Assembly: GCA_050744325.1 (NCBI GenBank)
Contig: JBOGHK010000007.1
Span: 1 to 64,000 of the forward strand
Direction of reading: 5' to 3'
DNA: 64,000 nt
From: DASXTK01 sp050744325
GTDB taxonomy: Bacteria; Actinomycetota; Acidimicrobiia; Acidimicrobiales; VFJN01
The notes beneath the pieces are model-generated. The model was not told the origin of the DNA and did not search any database. It was given only the letters and a program-made list of their open reading frames with translations. Shown here one piece after another: positions 41,145 through 49,993 of this stretch. How positions within the stretch are numbered: the first letter of the stretch is position 1; each line of letters begins with the position of its first letter. The position numbers were made by a program, and so were the translations under genes.

Positions 41145-42773
41145 TCAGTCGGCCGGCAGTGTGTAGTCCGCGAAACGATCGCGGAGGTCCTTCTTCGAGA
41201 ACTTGCCCACCGACGTCTTGGGGATCTCGTCGACGAACACCACGTCGTCGGGCAGCCACCACTTCGCCACCCGGCCTTCCAGGAAGCCGATGACCTCGTC
41301 GCGGCTCAGGTCCTCGCCGGGCTTCCGCACCACGCAGGCCAGCGGCCGCTCCTGCCACTTCGGGTGGCTGATGCCGATGACCGCGGCCTCGGCCACCTTG
41401 GGGTGGGCCATGAGCTCGTTCTCGAGGTCGACCGAGCTGATCCACTCGCCGCCCGACTTGATCACGTCCTTGGTGCGGTCGACCAGGCGGATGTAGCCGT
41501 GCTGGTCGATGGTCGCCACGTCGCCGGTCCTCAGCCAGCCGTCGTCGGTGAACGACTCGGGTGAACGCTCGTCGTCGTAGTACTCGGACGCTACCCACGG
41601 TCCCCGCACCTGCAGCTCACCGGACGACTCGCCGTCCCAGGGCTGCTCGCTGTCCGAGCCCGGCGCGGCGATCCGGGCCTCGACGCCGAACAGCGGCTGG
41701 CCCACCGTGGTGCGCTGGTCGGCAAGGCCCTCGTCGTCGAGCACCGCTGCCAGGGTCGACTTGACGTGGCCCGACGACGCCACCGGCGAGGTCTCGGTCA
41801 TGCCCCACGCCTGCAGGATCGGCAGGCCGATCTTGGCGCGGTAGGCCTCGGACAGCGCCTTGGGCACCGCCGACCCCCCGCACGGAATCGCGCGCAGGCT
41901 CGACACGTCGCGCCCGTCCAGCTCGGACAGGACACCCATCCAGATGGTCGGAACGCCTGCGGCCAGCGTGACCCGCTCGGACTCCAGCAACGAGGCGATC
42001 CCCACCGGCGACAGGTCGGGCCCCGGCATGATCAGGTCGGCGCCGGCGCCTACCGCCGCATGCGCCAGTCCCCAGGCGTTGGCGTGGAACATGGGGACCA
42101 CCGGCAGCACCCGGTCCTCCTCCTTCGGCCCGAGAGCGGAGGCCAACACGCCCAAGGTGTGCAGGAACGACGACCGGTGCGAGTACACGACACCCTTGGG
42201 GTTGCCGGTGGTGCCGCTCGTGTAGCACATCGACGCCGCTTGGTTCTCGTCGTCGACCCGGAACTCGACCGGCTCGGCCGCGGCCAGCAGCGTCTCGTAG
42301 TCGTGGACCTCCTTGCCGGCTGGGCCGTCGGGCACGTCGCCCGCCCCGTCGTCCATGACGACCACGTGACGCACGGTCTGGAACGCGTCGAGCAGCGGCC
42401 ACATCGCCTTGGCGAGGCTGCGGTCGACGAACACCACCTCGTCCTCGGCGTGGTTGGCGACGTAGGCGAGCTGCTCGGGGAACAGCCGGATGTTCAGCGC
42501 GTGCAGCACCCGATTGGTGCATGGCGCAGCGAAGTACAGCTCGAGGTGCCGGGCGGTGTTCCAACCGAAGGTCGCCACCCGGCCGTTGCGGCTGATGCCC
42601 AGCTGGTCGAGGACCCCACCGAGCCGGCGGGTGCGCTCGGCCCAGTCGCCGTAGCTGGTCGACTGTTTGCCTGCCGCGGTGACCGTCACGACGCCCTTGT
42701 CGAAGAACAGCCTCTCGGCCCGCGCGTGGATGTGGGTCAACGTGAGCGGAAAGTCCTGCATCAAACCCTGCAT
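41145..42773 (-). CDS. Long/medium-chain fatty acyl-CoA ligase (AlkK/FadD type)
   Basis: 542 residues. Motifs: YTSGTTGNPKGVVYSHRS, AWGMTETSP, DGWLRTGDVATID, DRTKDVIKSGGEWIS and a C-terminal Lys in TSVGKFSKKDLRDR. The N-terminus MQGLMQDFPLTLTHI is characteristic of this ligase subfamily and supports ATG 42773 over upstream starts. A MerR regulator is divergent 79 bp away with a symmetrical element between them, so it is probably the target of that regulator. Confidence 0.93.
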   Translation of the reverse strand: MQGLMQDFPLTLTHIHARAERLFFDKGVVTVTAAGKQSTSYGDWAERTRRLGGVLDQLGISRNGRVATFGWNTARHLELYFAAPCTNRVLHALNIRLFPEQLAYVANHAEDEVVFVDRSLAKAMWPLLDAFQTVRHVVVMDDGAGDVPDGPAGKEVHDYETLLAAAEPVEFRVDDENQAASMCYTSGTTGNPKGVVYSHRSSFLHTLGVLASALGPKEEDRVLPVVPMFHANAWGLAHAAVGAGADLIMPGPDLSPVGIASLLESERVTLAAGVPTIWMGVLSELDGRDVSSLRAIPCGGSAVPKALSEAYRAKIGLPILQAWGMTETSPVASSGHVKSTLAAVLDDEGLADQRTTVGQPLFGVEARIAAPGSDSEQPWDGESSGELQVRGPWVASEYYDDERSPESFTDDGWLRTGDVATIDQHGYIRLVDRTKDVIKSGGEWISSVDLENELMAHPKVAEAAVIGISHPKWQERPLACVVRKPGEDLSRDEVIGFLEGRVAKWWLPDDVVFVDEIPKTSVGKFSKKDLRDRFADYTLPAD

Positions 42774-42807
42774 AGCGGTTCCCCCTGCGGCTGGTGGGCT
42801 GAGGCCC

Positions 42808-42839
42808 GATGCTATGACCTCACCCATGATGTGAGCATC
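42808..42839. promoter_or_regulatory. Candidate MerR operator between ligase and regulator genes
   Basis: CTCAC-N7-GTGAG (42819-42835) lies between wider arms GATGCT (42808-42813) and AGCATC (42834-42839). It sits 13 bp before the MerR GTG start (42853) and 34 bp from the ligase start, where a MerR dimer would bridge the promoter. Confidence 0.5.
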
Positions 42840-42852
42840 TACTCTCGATGTC

Positions 42853-43623
42853 GTGCCCCCGGATGATGCCGCCGCGGCCGGCGACGAGATGACCATCGAG
42901 GAGCTGGCCCACCAGGCGCAGGTCGCCACCACCACCGTGCGGATGTACCAGAGCCGGGGCCTGCTGCCCGGCCCGCGCCGCGACGGGCGCGTCGGCCGCT
43001 ACGGCGGCGGGCACCTGGCCCGCTTGCGGTTGATCAACCAGCTCCAGGCCAGGGGGTTCTCACTGGCTGCGATCAAGCAGGTCGTCGACACCTGGGAATC
43101 CGGCCGGAGCCTCGACGACCTGCTCGGGTTCGAGCGGAACCTGCCCGGTCTCGGTCTCGTGGCGTCGTCTCGCGAGCTGCAGGTGCTGGCAGCCGAGCAG
43201 TTGGTCGCCCGGTTCCCCGACGGCGCCCTCACGCCCGAGGTCCTGGAGCGCGCCCACCGGATGGGCCTGGTCGAGTCCCGCGATGACGGTCGGCTGGCGG
43301 TGTCCCGCACGTTCCTCGACGTCGGTGCCGAGCTCGCGGCGATGGGCGTGCCCACGAGGCGCCTGCTCGACGAGCAGCAGGCCCTGGAACAGCTGATGGA
43401 CGTGGTCGCCGGTCGCTCCGTCGCCGTGTTCCGCGAGCACCTCTGGGGCCTCTCCAGGGGCGACGGGATGTCCGACGAGCGGGTCGCCGACGCCGCCGAG
43501 TTGCTCGCACGCCTCGGCGACCTGGCGTTGCGGGTGGTCGACGAGTCCCTGCGGGCGGCACTGCGCCGCGCCGCCACCGACGTCGTCGCCGAGGAAGCCC
43601 GCCGGGTCACTGACCCCCGCTGA
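42853..43623 (+). CDS. MerR-family transcriptional regulator
   Basis: 256 residues. N-terminal MerR helix-turn-helix (about 13-80: MTIEELAHQAQVATTTVRMY, SRGLLPGPRRDGRVGRYGG) with a following helix (FSLAAIKQVVDTWE). The C-terminal 170 residues are helical without metal-binding cysteines, so the effector is probably organic, such as an acyl-CoA. GTG at 42853 gives a short acidic extension before the HTH; ATG at codon 13 is an alternative. It is divergent from the acyl-CoA ligase and probably regulates it. Confidence 0.88.
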   Translation: MPPDDAAAAGDEMTIEELAHQAQVATTTVRMYQSRGLLPGPRRDGRVGRYGGGHLARLRLINQLQARGFSLAAIKQVVDTWESGRSLDDLLGFERNLPGLGLVASSRELQVLAAEQLVARFPDGALTPEVLERAHRMGLVESRDDGRLAVSRTFLDVGAELAAMGVPTRRLLDEQQALEQLMDVVAGRSVAVFREHLWGLSRGDGMSDERVADAAELLARLGDLALRVVDESLRAALRRAATDVVAEEARRVTDPR

Positions 43624-43642
43624 GGCAACCCACAACCTGGCG

Positions 43643-44284
43643 TCAGGCCCGGCGCCGCCACGCACCCGGCGCTCGCCATCCGGCGGCCATCGCCGTAGCG
43701 CGCAGGCCGAAGATGGCGATCGCGGCCATGACGCCGACGGCGGGGCTGTAGGCGTCATGGGTGTGCGCGACCGCGACGATCAGGGCGCCCAAAGCCGACG
43801 GGATCGCGTAGATCTCGCTGTCCCGACGGACGATCAGCGGCACGTCCCGTGCGATGACGTCCCGCAGGAGCCCGCCGCCGACGCCGGTCGTGACTCCGAG
43901 CATGGCTGCGGGGATGGTCGACATCCCGGCCTCACGGGCCAGGAGCGTCCCGTTCACGGTGAACAAGGCCAGGCCAAGAGCGTCGAAGACCAGGATGGAC
44001 CGCCCGATGCGGTCGAGGGCGGGGTGCGCGAAGACCGTGATCGCGGCCACGAGGCCGGGCAACAGCAGGTAGTCGAGGTGCTGGAACGCCGCCGGCGGCG
44101 TCGACCCGATCACCAGGTCGCGGACCACGCCGCCGCCAAGAGCTGTGACACCGGCCAGCAGCGCGATGCCGACGACGTCGAAGTCCTTCCGCACGGCCAG
44201 CATCGAACCCGAGATGGCGAACGCCACGATCCCCACCACCTCGAGGACGTACTCGACCTCGTTCGCGAACTGGGCGGTGTTCAT
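43643..44284 (-). CDS. TRIC-family (UPF0126) trimeric cation channel protein
   Basis: 213 residues, seven predicted helices in two homologous halves, each carrying the family glycine motif: GGGVVRDLVIG (about 51-61) and GGGLLRDVIARD (about 137-148). These form potassium-permeable trimers in bacteria. ATG at 44284 gives a periplasmic N-terminus as in characterised members. It is convergent with the MerR gene and upstream of nothing obvious on its strand. Confidence 0.9.
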   Translation of the reverse strand: MNTAQFANEVEYVLEVVGIVAFAISGSMLAVRKDFDVVGIALLAGVTALGGGVVRDLVIGSTPPAAFQHLDYLLLPGLVAAITVFAHPALDRIGRSILVFDALGLALFTVNGTLLAREAGMSTIPAAMLGVTTGVGGGLLRDVIARDVPLIVRRDSEIYAIPSALGALIVAVAHTHDAYSPAVGVMAAIAIFGLRATAMAAGWRAPGAWRRRA

Positions 44285-44324
44285 CGCCGCACAATTCCCC
44301 GGAACACCAGCGCGGCAGCGTCGG

Positions 44325-44726
44325 TCAGGTCTCCCCCTGCTGACCGTGCTCCTGGCTGTCGAGTGCCTTCAGCATCCGCTTGAGGGCGACGTGCCGGTAG
44401 GAGGTCTCCACCAGCTCCGCGACCTCGTCCCAGTCAACCGGGGCGGCGGTGAGGTCGAGAGCCAGCCACCCACCGGGCCCGAAGTACGGGGGCACGGAGA
44501 ACCGCTCGTCGGCGACCAGCGCCGGCCGCTCGTCGACGTCCGGCTTGAGGATCACCGCATACCGGCCCTCCTCGCTGCCGGTGAACACCGCGAAGATCTT
44601 CTTGCCGGCGCGGAACGTCGGTCGGCCCCAGGCCTCGACCTCGCTGGTCTCGGGCAGCGCCAGACACACCCGTCGCAGGTCGTCGAGGAACGGGTCGTCC
44701 TCGCGGTACATCCGGGGGTGGGCCAC
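44325..44726 (-). CDS. MmcQ/YjbR-family DNA-binding-like protein
   Basis: 133 residues. Small alpha/beta family with CLALPETSEVEAWGRPTFR near the N-terminus, KKIFAVFTG, and SYRHVALKRMLKAL at the C-terminus. GTG at 44726 is preferred because GAGGACC lies at proper distance and it follows the D-Ala ligase stop by 11 bp; ATG at 44711 is the alternative. YjbR folds bind double-stranded DNA in some members, but physiological function is unknown. It is probably co-transcribed with ddl. Confidence 0.82.
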   Translation of the reverse strand: MAHPRMYREDDPFLDDLRRVCLALPETSEVEAWGRPTFRAGKKIFAVFTGSEEGRYAVILKPDVDERPALVADERFSVPPYFGPGGWLALDLTAAPVDWDEVAELVETSYRHVALKRMLKALDSQEHGQQGET

Positions 44727-44737
44727 GGCGCAGGTCC

Positions 44738-45817
44738 TCAGCGCTTGGTGGAGAAGCGGCTGCGGCGCTCGTGGCGCTCGACCGCCAAGCGCACGAGCTC
44801 GTCGATCAGCGCGGGGTAGGGGAGACCGCTGGCCTCCCACAGCTTGGGGTACATCGAGATCGGCGTGAAGCCGGGGATGGTGTTCAGCTCGTTGACCAGG
44901 AAGCCCCGGCCGCTCTCCTCGAAGAAGAAGTCGACCCGTGCCATGCCGTCACAGCGGAGGGCGGCGAACGCGGCCACCGCAAGCCCGCGGACGCGGTCGG
45001 CGGCCGTGGTATCGAGCGGCGCGGGGACCAGCAGCTGGCTGGTGCCGTCGAGGTACTTGTCGTCGTAGTCGTAGAACTCGTGGCTGGGCACGATCTCGCC
45101 GGGCACGGACGCTCTTGGCTCGGCGTTGCCCAGCACCGCCACCTCGATCTCGCGGCCCTGCACCCCTTCCTCGATCACGACCCACTCGTCGTACTGGGCG
45201 GCCAGGATGCCGGCTTCGGCCAAGCCCTCCGGCGCAGCGACCTTGCTGACCCCGACCGAGGAGCCCAGGTTCGCGGGCTTGACGAACACCGGATAGGCCA
45301 ATCCCTCGGTGGCCACTGCGACCTCCGCGCCGTCGAGGTCGTGGTCGCGCAGCGCCAGCCACGGCGTCTGTGGCAGGCCGTGAGACTCGAGGATCCGTTT
45401 CGCGGCCACCTTGTCCATGCAGAGCGCCGAGGAGAGGACTCCGGACCCGACGTAAGGCACGTCGGCCAGCTCGAGCATGCCCTGGACGGTGCCGTCCTCG
45501 CCGCGTGGGCCGTGCAGCAGCGGCAACACCACCACCGGCAGGTCGGCCTGGGCCGGGGTCACCGCCGGGAGCGGGTCGACCTCGGTGCCGGCGGCCTCGA
45601 GGGCGCGGGGGAGCGCTGCAGCACCACGGGCCAGCTCGACCATCGCGTCGTCGGCCTGAACCCAGGTGCCCTCACGGGTGATGCCGATCGGCACGATGTC
45701 GTAGCGGTCCGGGTCGGCAGCCCGCAGGACGTGGGTGGCGGTCGTGCACGACACCTCGTGTTCCGCTGACTGACCACCGAACAGGACGACGAGACGGACA
45801 CGTTCGGGCAAAGCCAT
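44738..45817 (-). CDS. ddl: D-alanine--D-alanine ligase
   Basis: 359 residues. ATP-grasp enzyme joining two D-Ala for peptidoglycan. N-terminus VRLVVLFGGQSAEHEVSC contains the first D-Ala binding loop with the catalytic Glu; LLHGPRGEDGTVQGMLEL, YVGSGVLSSALCMDK, KPANLGSSVGVSK and NELNTIPGFT are all canonical. D-Ala-D-Ala type is expected from the usual Tyr-containing omega loop region (SHEFYDYDDKY). ATG at 45817 is the standard start. It is divergent from murF, the next user of the dipeptide, across 154 bp. Confidence 0.96.
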   Translation of the reverse strand: MALPERVRLVVLFGGQSAEHEVSCTTATHVLRAADPDRYDIVPIGITREGTWVQADDAMVELARGAAALPRALEAAGTEVDPLPAVTPAQADLPVVVLPLLHGPRGEDGTVQGMLELADVPYVGSGVLSSALCMDKVAAKRILESHGLPQTPWLALRDHDLDGAEVAVATEGLAYPVFVKPANLGSSVGVSKVAAPEGLAEAGILAAQYDEWVVIEEGVQGREIEVAVLGNAEPRASVPGEIVPSHEFYDYDDKYLDGTSQLLVPAPLDTTAADRVRGLAVAAFAALRCDGMARVDFFFEESGRGFLVNELNTIPGFTPISMYPKLWEASGLPYPALIDELVRLAVERHERRSRFSTKR

Positions 45818-45971
45818 GGCGGCCGAGAGTATCGGCAGTCGCACGGGCCATGTCCCAGACCCGGACGAACCGACCCGTTCCGGCGTTCGTCTGCCGCAGT
45901 GCTCGCGCGCTCGGACGCCGGCCGCACGATTCGTGTCCGGAGCAGCAGGGCGTTCGCGCGAGGATGCGGCC

Positions 45972-47282
45972 GTGGAGCTTCGTCTCAGCGAGGTCGCGCG
46001 GGCGGCCGGAGGCCGACTCGACGGTCCGGATGCGACCGTGTCGGGCGCGAACATCGATTCCCGGTCCACCACCCCTGGTCAGATGTTCGTGCCCGTGGTG
46101 GCCGAACGTGACGGCCACGACTTCGTCGGCGCCGCCCTCGCGGCGGGGGCCGCCGGCTACCTGACCTCCCGCCCGCCAGTGGGCGGCTCGGCGGTCGTCG
46201 TCCCCGACACTGTCGCAGCGCTCGGGGCGCTGGGTCGTCACGTCCGCGGCGCGCTGGACGCCCAAGTGGTCGGGGTGACCGGCTCGGTGGGCAAGACCAG
46301 CGTCAAGGACCTGCTCGCTGCGGCGCTCGCGGCCCGCTGGCGCACCGCGGCGAGCGTGCGGTCGTTCAACAACGAGCTCGGCGTGCCGCTGACCCTGCTC
46401 AACGCACCGCGGGACACCGAAGCCCTGGTGGTCGAGATGGGCGCCCGCGGCGTCGGGCACATCAAGTCCCTGTGCGAGATCGCTGCCCCGACCATCGGGC
46501 TGGTCACCCGGGTGGCTGCGGCACACACCGAGGTCTTCGGCACCATCGACGACGTCGCCACCGCCAAGGGCGAGCTGGTCGAGTCCCTGCCCGCCACCGG
46601 AGTCGCGGTGCTCAACGCCGGTGATCCCCGGGTCGCGGCGATGGCCGGTCGCACGTCGGCCCGGGTGGTCCACTTCGGCGACGGCGGGGACGTCCGTGCC
46701 GAGAACGTCGTGTTGGACGACGAGCTGCGCCCCGCGTTCCGTCTGGTCTCCCCATGGGGCACGACGGCGTTGCGGCTCGGGGTGCGGGGCGCCCACATGG
46801 TCGACAACGCGGTGGCCGCGGCCGCCGCGGCGCTGTCCTGCGACGTTCCGCTGGAGGTCTTACCGGAGGCCCTGGCCAGGGCGGTCCTGTCCCCGTGGCG
46901 CATGGAGCTGCTGCGGGCCCCCGCCGGGGGTGTGGTGCTCAACGACGCCTACAACGCCAATCCGACGTCGATGGCCGCGGCGCTCCGGGCGCTGGCTGCG
47001 CTTCCGGCCCGGCGGCGGGTCGCGGTGCTCGGAGCGATGGCTGAGCTGGGGATCGACAGCGACGACCAGCATCGGGCCGTCGGCAAGCTGGCCCGAGAGC
47101 TGGGCCTGGAGGTCGTCGCCGTCGCCGTCCCGGCCTACGGCGGCCAGCTCGTCGCCGACCCCGACCCCGACGCGGCCGCCGTGGCGGTGGGCGAGGTGGC
47201 GGACGGCGTCGCCGTCCTGGTCAAGGCCAGCCGGGTGGCCGGCCTCGAACGCCTCGTCGACCGGCTACTCGACCCGAGGTGA
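45972..47282 (+). CDS. murF: UDP-N-acetylmuramoyl-tripeptide--D-alanyl-D-alanine ligase
   Basis: 436 residues. Mur ligase: ATP loop GVTGSVGKTSVKD (101-113), N-terminal UDP-MurNAc domain with SGANIDSR, central VVEMGARGVGHI, and C-terminal LNDAYNANPTSM. It adds D-Ala-D-Ala to the UDP-MurNAc-tripeptide in the cytoplasm. GTG at 45972 yields the usual ELRLSEVAR start. Here it is outside a dcw cluster and divergent from ddl. A 13-bp stem hairpin follows the stop. Confidence 0.94.
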   Translation: MELRLSEVARAAGGRLDGPDATVSGANIDSRSTTPGQMFVPVVAERDGHDFVGAALAAGAAGYLTSRPPVGGSAVVVPDTVAALGALGRHVRGALDAQVVGVTGSVGKTSVKDLLAAALAARWRTAASVRSFNNELGVPLTLLNAPRDTEALVVEMGARGVGHIKSLCEIAAPTIGLVTRVAAAHTEVFGTIDDVATAKGELVESLPATGVAVLNAGDPRVAAMAGRTSARVVHFGDGGDVRAENVVLDDELRPAFRLVSPWGTTALRLGVRGAHMVDNAVAAAAAALSCDVPLEVLPEALARAVLSPWRMELLRAPAGGVVLNDAYNANPTSMAAALRALAALPARRRVAVLGAMAELGIDSDDQHRAVGKLARELGLEVVAVAVPAYGGQLVADPDPDAAAVAVGEVADGVAVLVKASRVAGLERLVDRLLDPR

Positions 47283-47298
47283 TGGCGCACGATCTTCC

Positions 47299-47346
47299 GC
47301 GCCTGAGGTCAGCCTGGCCACAGGCGCGCACCATGACCTCAGGCGC
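47299..47346 (+). terminator. Terminator hairpin after murF
   Basis: Perfect 13-bp arms GCGCCTGAGGTCA (47299-47311) and TGACCTCAGGCGC (47334-47346), 22-nt loop, starting 16 bp after the murF stop. Confidence 0.7.
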
Positions 47347-47415
47347 CCACCTGGTCTGCGCCTCGAGCCAAGCGTGGCGTCGAGATCCGCTGAACCGGGG
47401 TTATGGTCAGGCCCG

Positions 47416-48150
47416 ATGTGTGGACGCTTCGTCTCTGCCTCGCCGCCCGACGAGATCGCCCGGTACTTCGACGCCGACGAGACCGCCCTCCCCGAGCTCG
47501 AGCCCTCCTACAACGTGGCGCCGACCAACGACGTCTACGCGGTGGCCGTCGACGGCGGCATCCGCAAGGTCGAGGCCTTCCACTGGGGTCTCGTGCCCAG
47601 CTGGGCCAAGGACCCCAAGATCGGCTCGAAGATGATCAACGCCCGCTCCGAGGGCATCGCCACCAAGAACGCCTACCGGGCGGCGATCAAGCGGCGACGC
47701 TGCATCATCCCGGCCGACGGCTTCTACGAGTGGCAGAAGGTGCCCGACGCCAAGCGCAAGCAGCCGCACTACATCCACCGTCCGGGCGGCGAGCCGCTGG
47801 CGTTCGCGGGCTTGTGGGAAGTGTGGCGGGGGCCCGACAAGGACAAGGACAAGGACAGTGACGAGCCGCCCCTGCGGTCGTGCACGATCATCACCACGTC
47901 CGCCAACGAGACCATGGCGCCGCTGCACGACCGCATGCCGGTGATCCTGCCGCCCTCCGCATGGGACGAGTGGCTCGACCCCGCCAACGACGACCTCGAC
48001 ACGCTGGGCAAGCTGCTGGTGCCCGCGCCGGTCGGGGTGATCACCACCCATCCGGTGTCGACCGAGGTCAACTCGGTGCGCAACAAGGGCGCCGAGCTCA
48101 TCACCGAGGTCGACCCGGCCAACCCGACCCTGCCCGAGCCCGAGATCTGA
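47416..48150 (+). CDS. SOS response-associated protein, YedK/HMCES (SRAP) family
   Basis: 244 residues. SRAP enzymes form a thiazolidine crosslink with abasic sites in single-stranded DNA through Cys2. Catalytic residues are all present at canonical positions: Cys2 (MCGRF), Asn75 (INARSE), Glu105 (GFYEW) and His171 (LHDRMP); the His is shifted by an insertion of about 11 residues containing DKDKDKDSD. ATG at 47416 is mandatory because Cys2 must follow Met. It stands alone between the murF terminator and a convergent gene 9 bp away. Confidence 0.95.
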   Translation: MCGRFVSASPPDEIARYFDADETALPELEPSYNVAPTNDVYAVAVDGGIRKVEAFHWGLVPSWAKDPKIGSKMINARSEGIATKNAYRAAIKRRRCIIPADGFYEWQKVPDAKRKQPHYIHRPGGEPLAFAGLWEVWRGPDKDKDKDSDEPPLRSCTIITTSANETMAPLHDRMPVILPPSAWDEWLDPANDDLDTLGKLLVPAPVGVITTHPVSTEVNSVRNKGAELITEVDPANPTLPEPEI

Positions 48151-48159
48151 CCCTCCGAC

Positions 48160-49920
48160 TCAGCTGCCCCCGGCCTCCAGATGCCAGATGAGCAGGTACG
48201 GGGTGTCGAGGAAGGCTTGCCGGGTCGCATCCGGATAGACGGCGTGGCTTGGCAGCGACGCCAGCACGGTCTCGGTGATCAGCGGCTCGATGCAGTCACG
48301 GACCACGAGTCCGGCAGCCCGGAAGGCAGCCAGGTATGCGCTCACCTGATGGGTGAGGTTGACCACGTACGGGATGGCGCTCACCTTCTCGGGGAAGCCT
48401 GCGATTCCCGTCAACATCGTCATCGCCGGATGCATGTCCGACAGCACCACCCGACCCCCTGGCCGGACGACGCGGGCGAACTCGCGTATGACCGGCCCCA
48501 GGTCCGCGACGTGGGTCAAGGCCAGGGCGCACGTCACCAGGTCGACGCTGGCGTCCTCCAGCGGGAGGTCCTGGAGCCGACCGGGGCGGAAGTCGGCCTC
48601 GGGCACCTTGACCCGCGCGACGTCGAGCATGGCCTCGGTGCTGTCGACGCCGACGACCCGGTGGCCCAACTCGACGAGCTTGGCGGCATGGCGGCCCGTG
48701 CCACACGCGGCGTCGAGCGCCGCACCCGAGGGGAGCCCGGCCAGCAGCCCGTGCACCACGGGCTCCTCGGCCCTGATCGCCGGGTTGGGACCGTCGTAGC
48801 GGGGTGCCCAGCGGGTGTAGCCCTCGGCCACGTCGTGCTCGGTCATCTCGATGGCCAGCGAGTTCGGGAACTCGTCGAAGTGGGCCACGATCCCTTCGAT
48901 CTCCTGCACCCGGGGCTTCACGACCGACGGACGGGTGACGCAGTGGCGGATCATGGCCAGCCCCTGCACCCCCAGGAAGTACTCGCCGGCCAACAATGTC
49001 TCGGTCCGCGGCGCCATGCGCCGGAGGCTAGAGCTTGAGATGGCCGGGGCATCGGATGTGTCAGGTTCCTCCGGGGCTTCAGGGTTGTCGGAGGTGGCGC
49101 CGCTCCCCGCGCTGTCGGCGTCGGGCGTCCCGGAGCTGTCCATGACCTGGGCAGGGTACTGGCGGACCAGGAGGCAGCCGCCGAGCGCGCCCAGGGCGAC
49201 GGACCAGGTGAACAGCATCGTGCCTTGCGCCATTGTCTCCGGTCCCCAGACGCGGGCCGCCGCACCCACGCCCACGACCGCCCCGGTCAGCGTCGAGCCG
49301 GCCAGCACGACGCGCTCGTCCCGGGTCGATGGCGGCAGCTGGGGCCGGGGCCGGCCGTTCCGCGCCCGGCGCCAGGCGCCGAGCCCGAAGCACACCGGAA
49401 CCAACAGCGCGCCGCCGTAGTTGCCGAACGCGTGCACGACGTCGTACCAGTAGGTCGGGCGCCCGGGGTTCGGCAACGATACCGGCGCCGGGTCGACCAA
49501 CACCGGGAACAGGTCGACCGCCCATGCCTCGGGGTGGGTGAACCCGTCGAAGACCACATGGGTCAGTGCCCCGAGCATCGCCGAGACCGCCGTCGCCCAC
49601 CAGCCCGGTCGGTCGCTCGCCGCCCAGGCGAGGTCGCGCAGGCGCAGCGGCCCGACGTCCGGAAGCTGCGTCGCCAGGGTGGACGCCATGAGCCGCCGGA
49701 ACACCCAGGTGGCCACGACGCTCACCGGCACCGACCACACGATCAGACCGACCAGCGTGTGGCTGCTGGCGTCGAAGTCCCAGCGGGTGCGGTCCAGCGC
49801 GTAGGGCAGGTCGGGGGCCAGCGTGCCGATCAGGTACGCGACCGCGTCGAGGCGCTGGCGGCGCCCGACGACCAGCGCCGGCGCCGCGAGACCCTGATGC
49901 GAGACGAGAGGAAACGGCAC
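48160..49920 (-). CDS. DUF4184 membrane domain fused to a class I SAM methyltransferase
   Basis: 586 residues in one uninterrupted frame. Residues 1 to about 255 match DUF4184: MPFPLVSHQG start, several transmembrane helices, THVVFDGFTHP. A disordered Asp/Glu/Ser linker (about 260-300) follows. Residues 302-586 are a Rossmann methyltransferase: ALDAACGTGRHAAKL (SAM loop), VVGVDSTEAMLDVAR, VTCALALTHV, VVRPGGRVVLSDMHP. Start is GTG 49920. An ATG at 49017 (residue 302) could begin an independent methyltransferase, but no stop separates the two parts and no ribosome site precedes it. Substrate unknown. Confidence 0.8.
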   Translation of the reverse strand: MPFPLVSHQGLAAPALVVGRRQRLDAVAYLIGTLAPDLPYALDRTRWDFDASSHTLVGLIVWSVPVSVVATWVFRRLMASTLATQLPDVGPLRLRDLAWAASDRPGWWATAVSAMLGALTHVVFDGFTHPEAWAVDLFPVLVDPAPVSLPNPGRPTYWYDVVHAFGNYGGALLVPVCFGLGAWRRARNGRPRPQLPPSTRDERVVLAGSTLTGAVVGVGAAARVWGPETMAQGTMLFTWSVALGALGGCLLVRQYPAQVMDSSGTPDADSAGSGATSDNPEAPEEPDTSDAPAISSSSLRRMAPRTETLLAGEYFLGVQGLAMIRHCVTRPSVVKPRVQEIEGIVAHFDEFPNSLAIEMTEHDVAEGYTRWAPRYDGPNPAIRAEEPVVHGLLAGLPSGAALDAACGTGRHAAKLVELGHRVVGVDSTEAMLDVARVKVPEADFRPGRLQDLPLEDASVDLVTCALALTHVADLGPVIREFARVVRPGGRVVLSDMHPAMTMLTGIAGFPEKVSAIPYVVNLTHQVSAYLAAFRAAGLVVRDCIEPLITETVLASLPSHAVYPDATRQAFLDTPYLLIWHLEAGGS

Positions 49921-49931
49921 GCAATCCGCCT

Positions 49932-49960
49932 TGTTGCCGTCGTGTTGCCGTCGTGTTGCC
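49932..49960. repeat. 11-bp tandem repeat upstream of the DUF4184 gene
   Basis: TGTTGCCGTCG occurs at 49932-49942 and 49943-49953, with a third partial copy to 49960. It lies 12 bp upstream of the GTG start, in the expected leader or promoter. An 11-bp pitch places copies on the same DNA face. Confidence 0.6.
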
Positions 49961-49993
49961 CGGACGACCGCTGGGGAGCGGCTGGACGTCAGG

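Noticed and set aside
49017..49920. Separate DUF4184 gene ending before the methyltransferase
   Set aside because: No stop codon occurs between the domains and no ribosome site precedes the internal ATG, so a fusion is the simplest reading.
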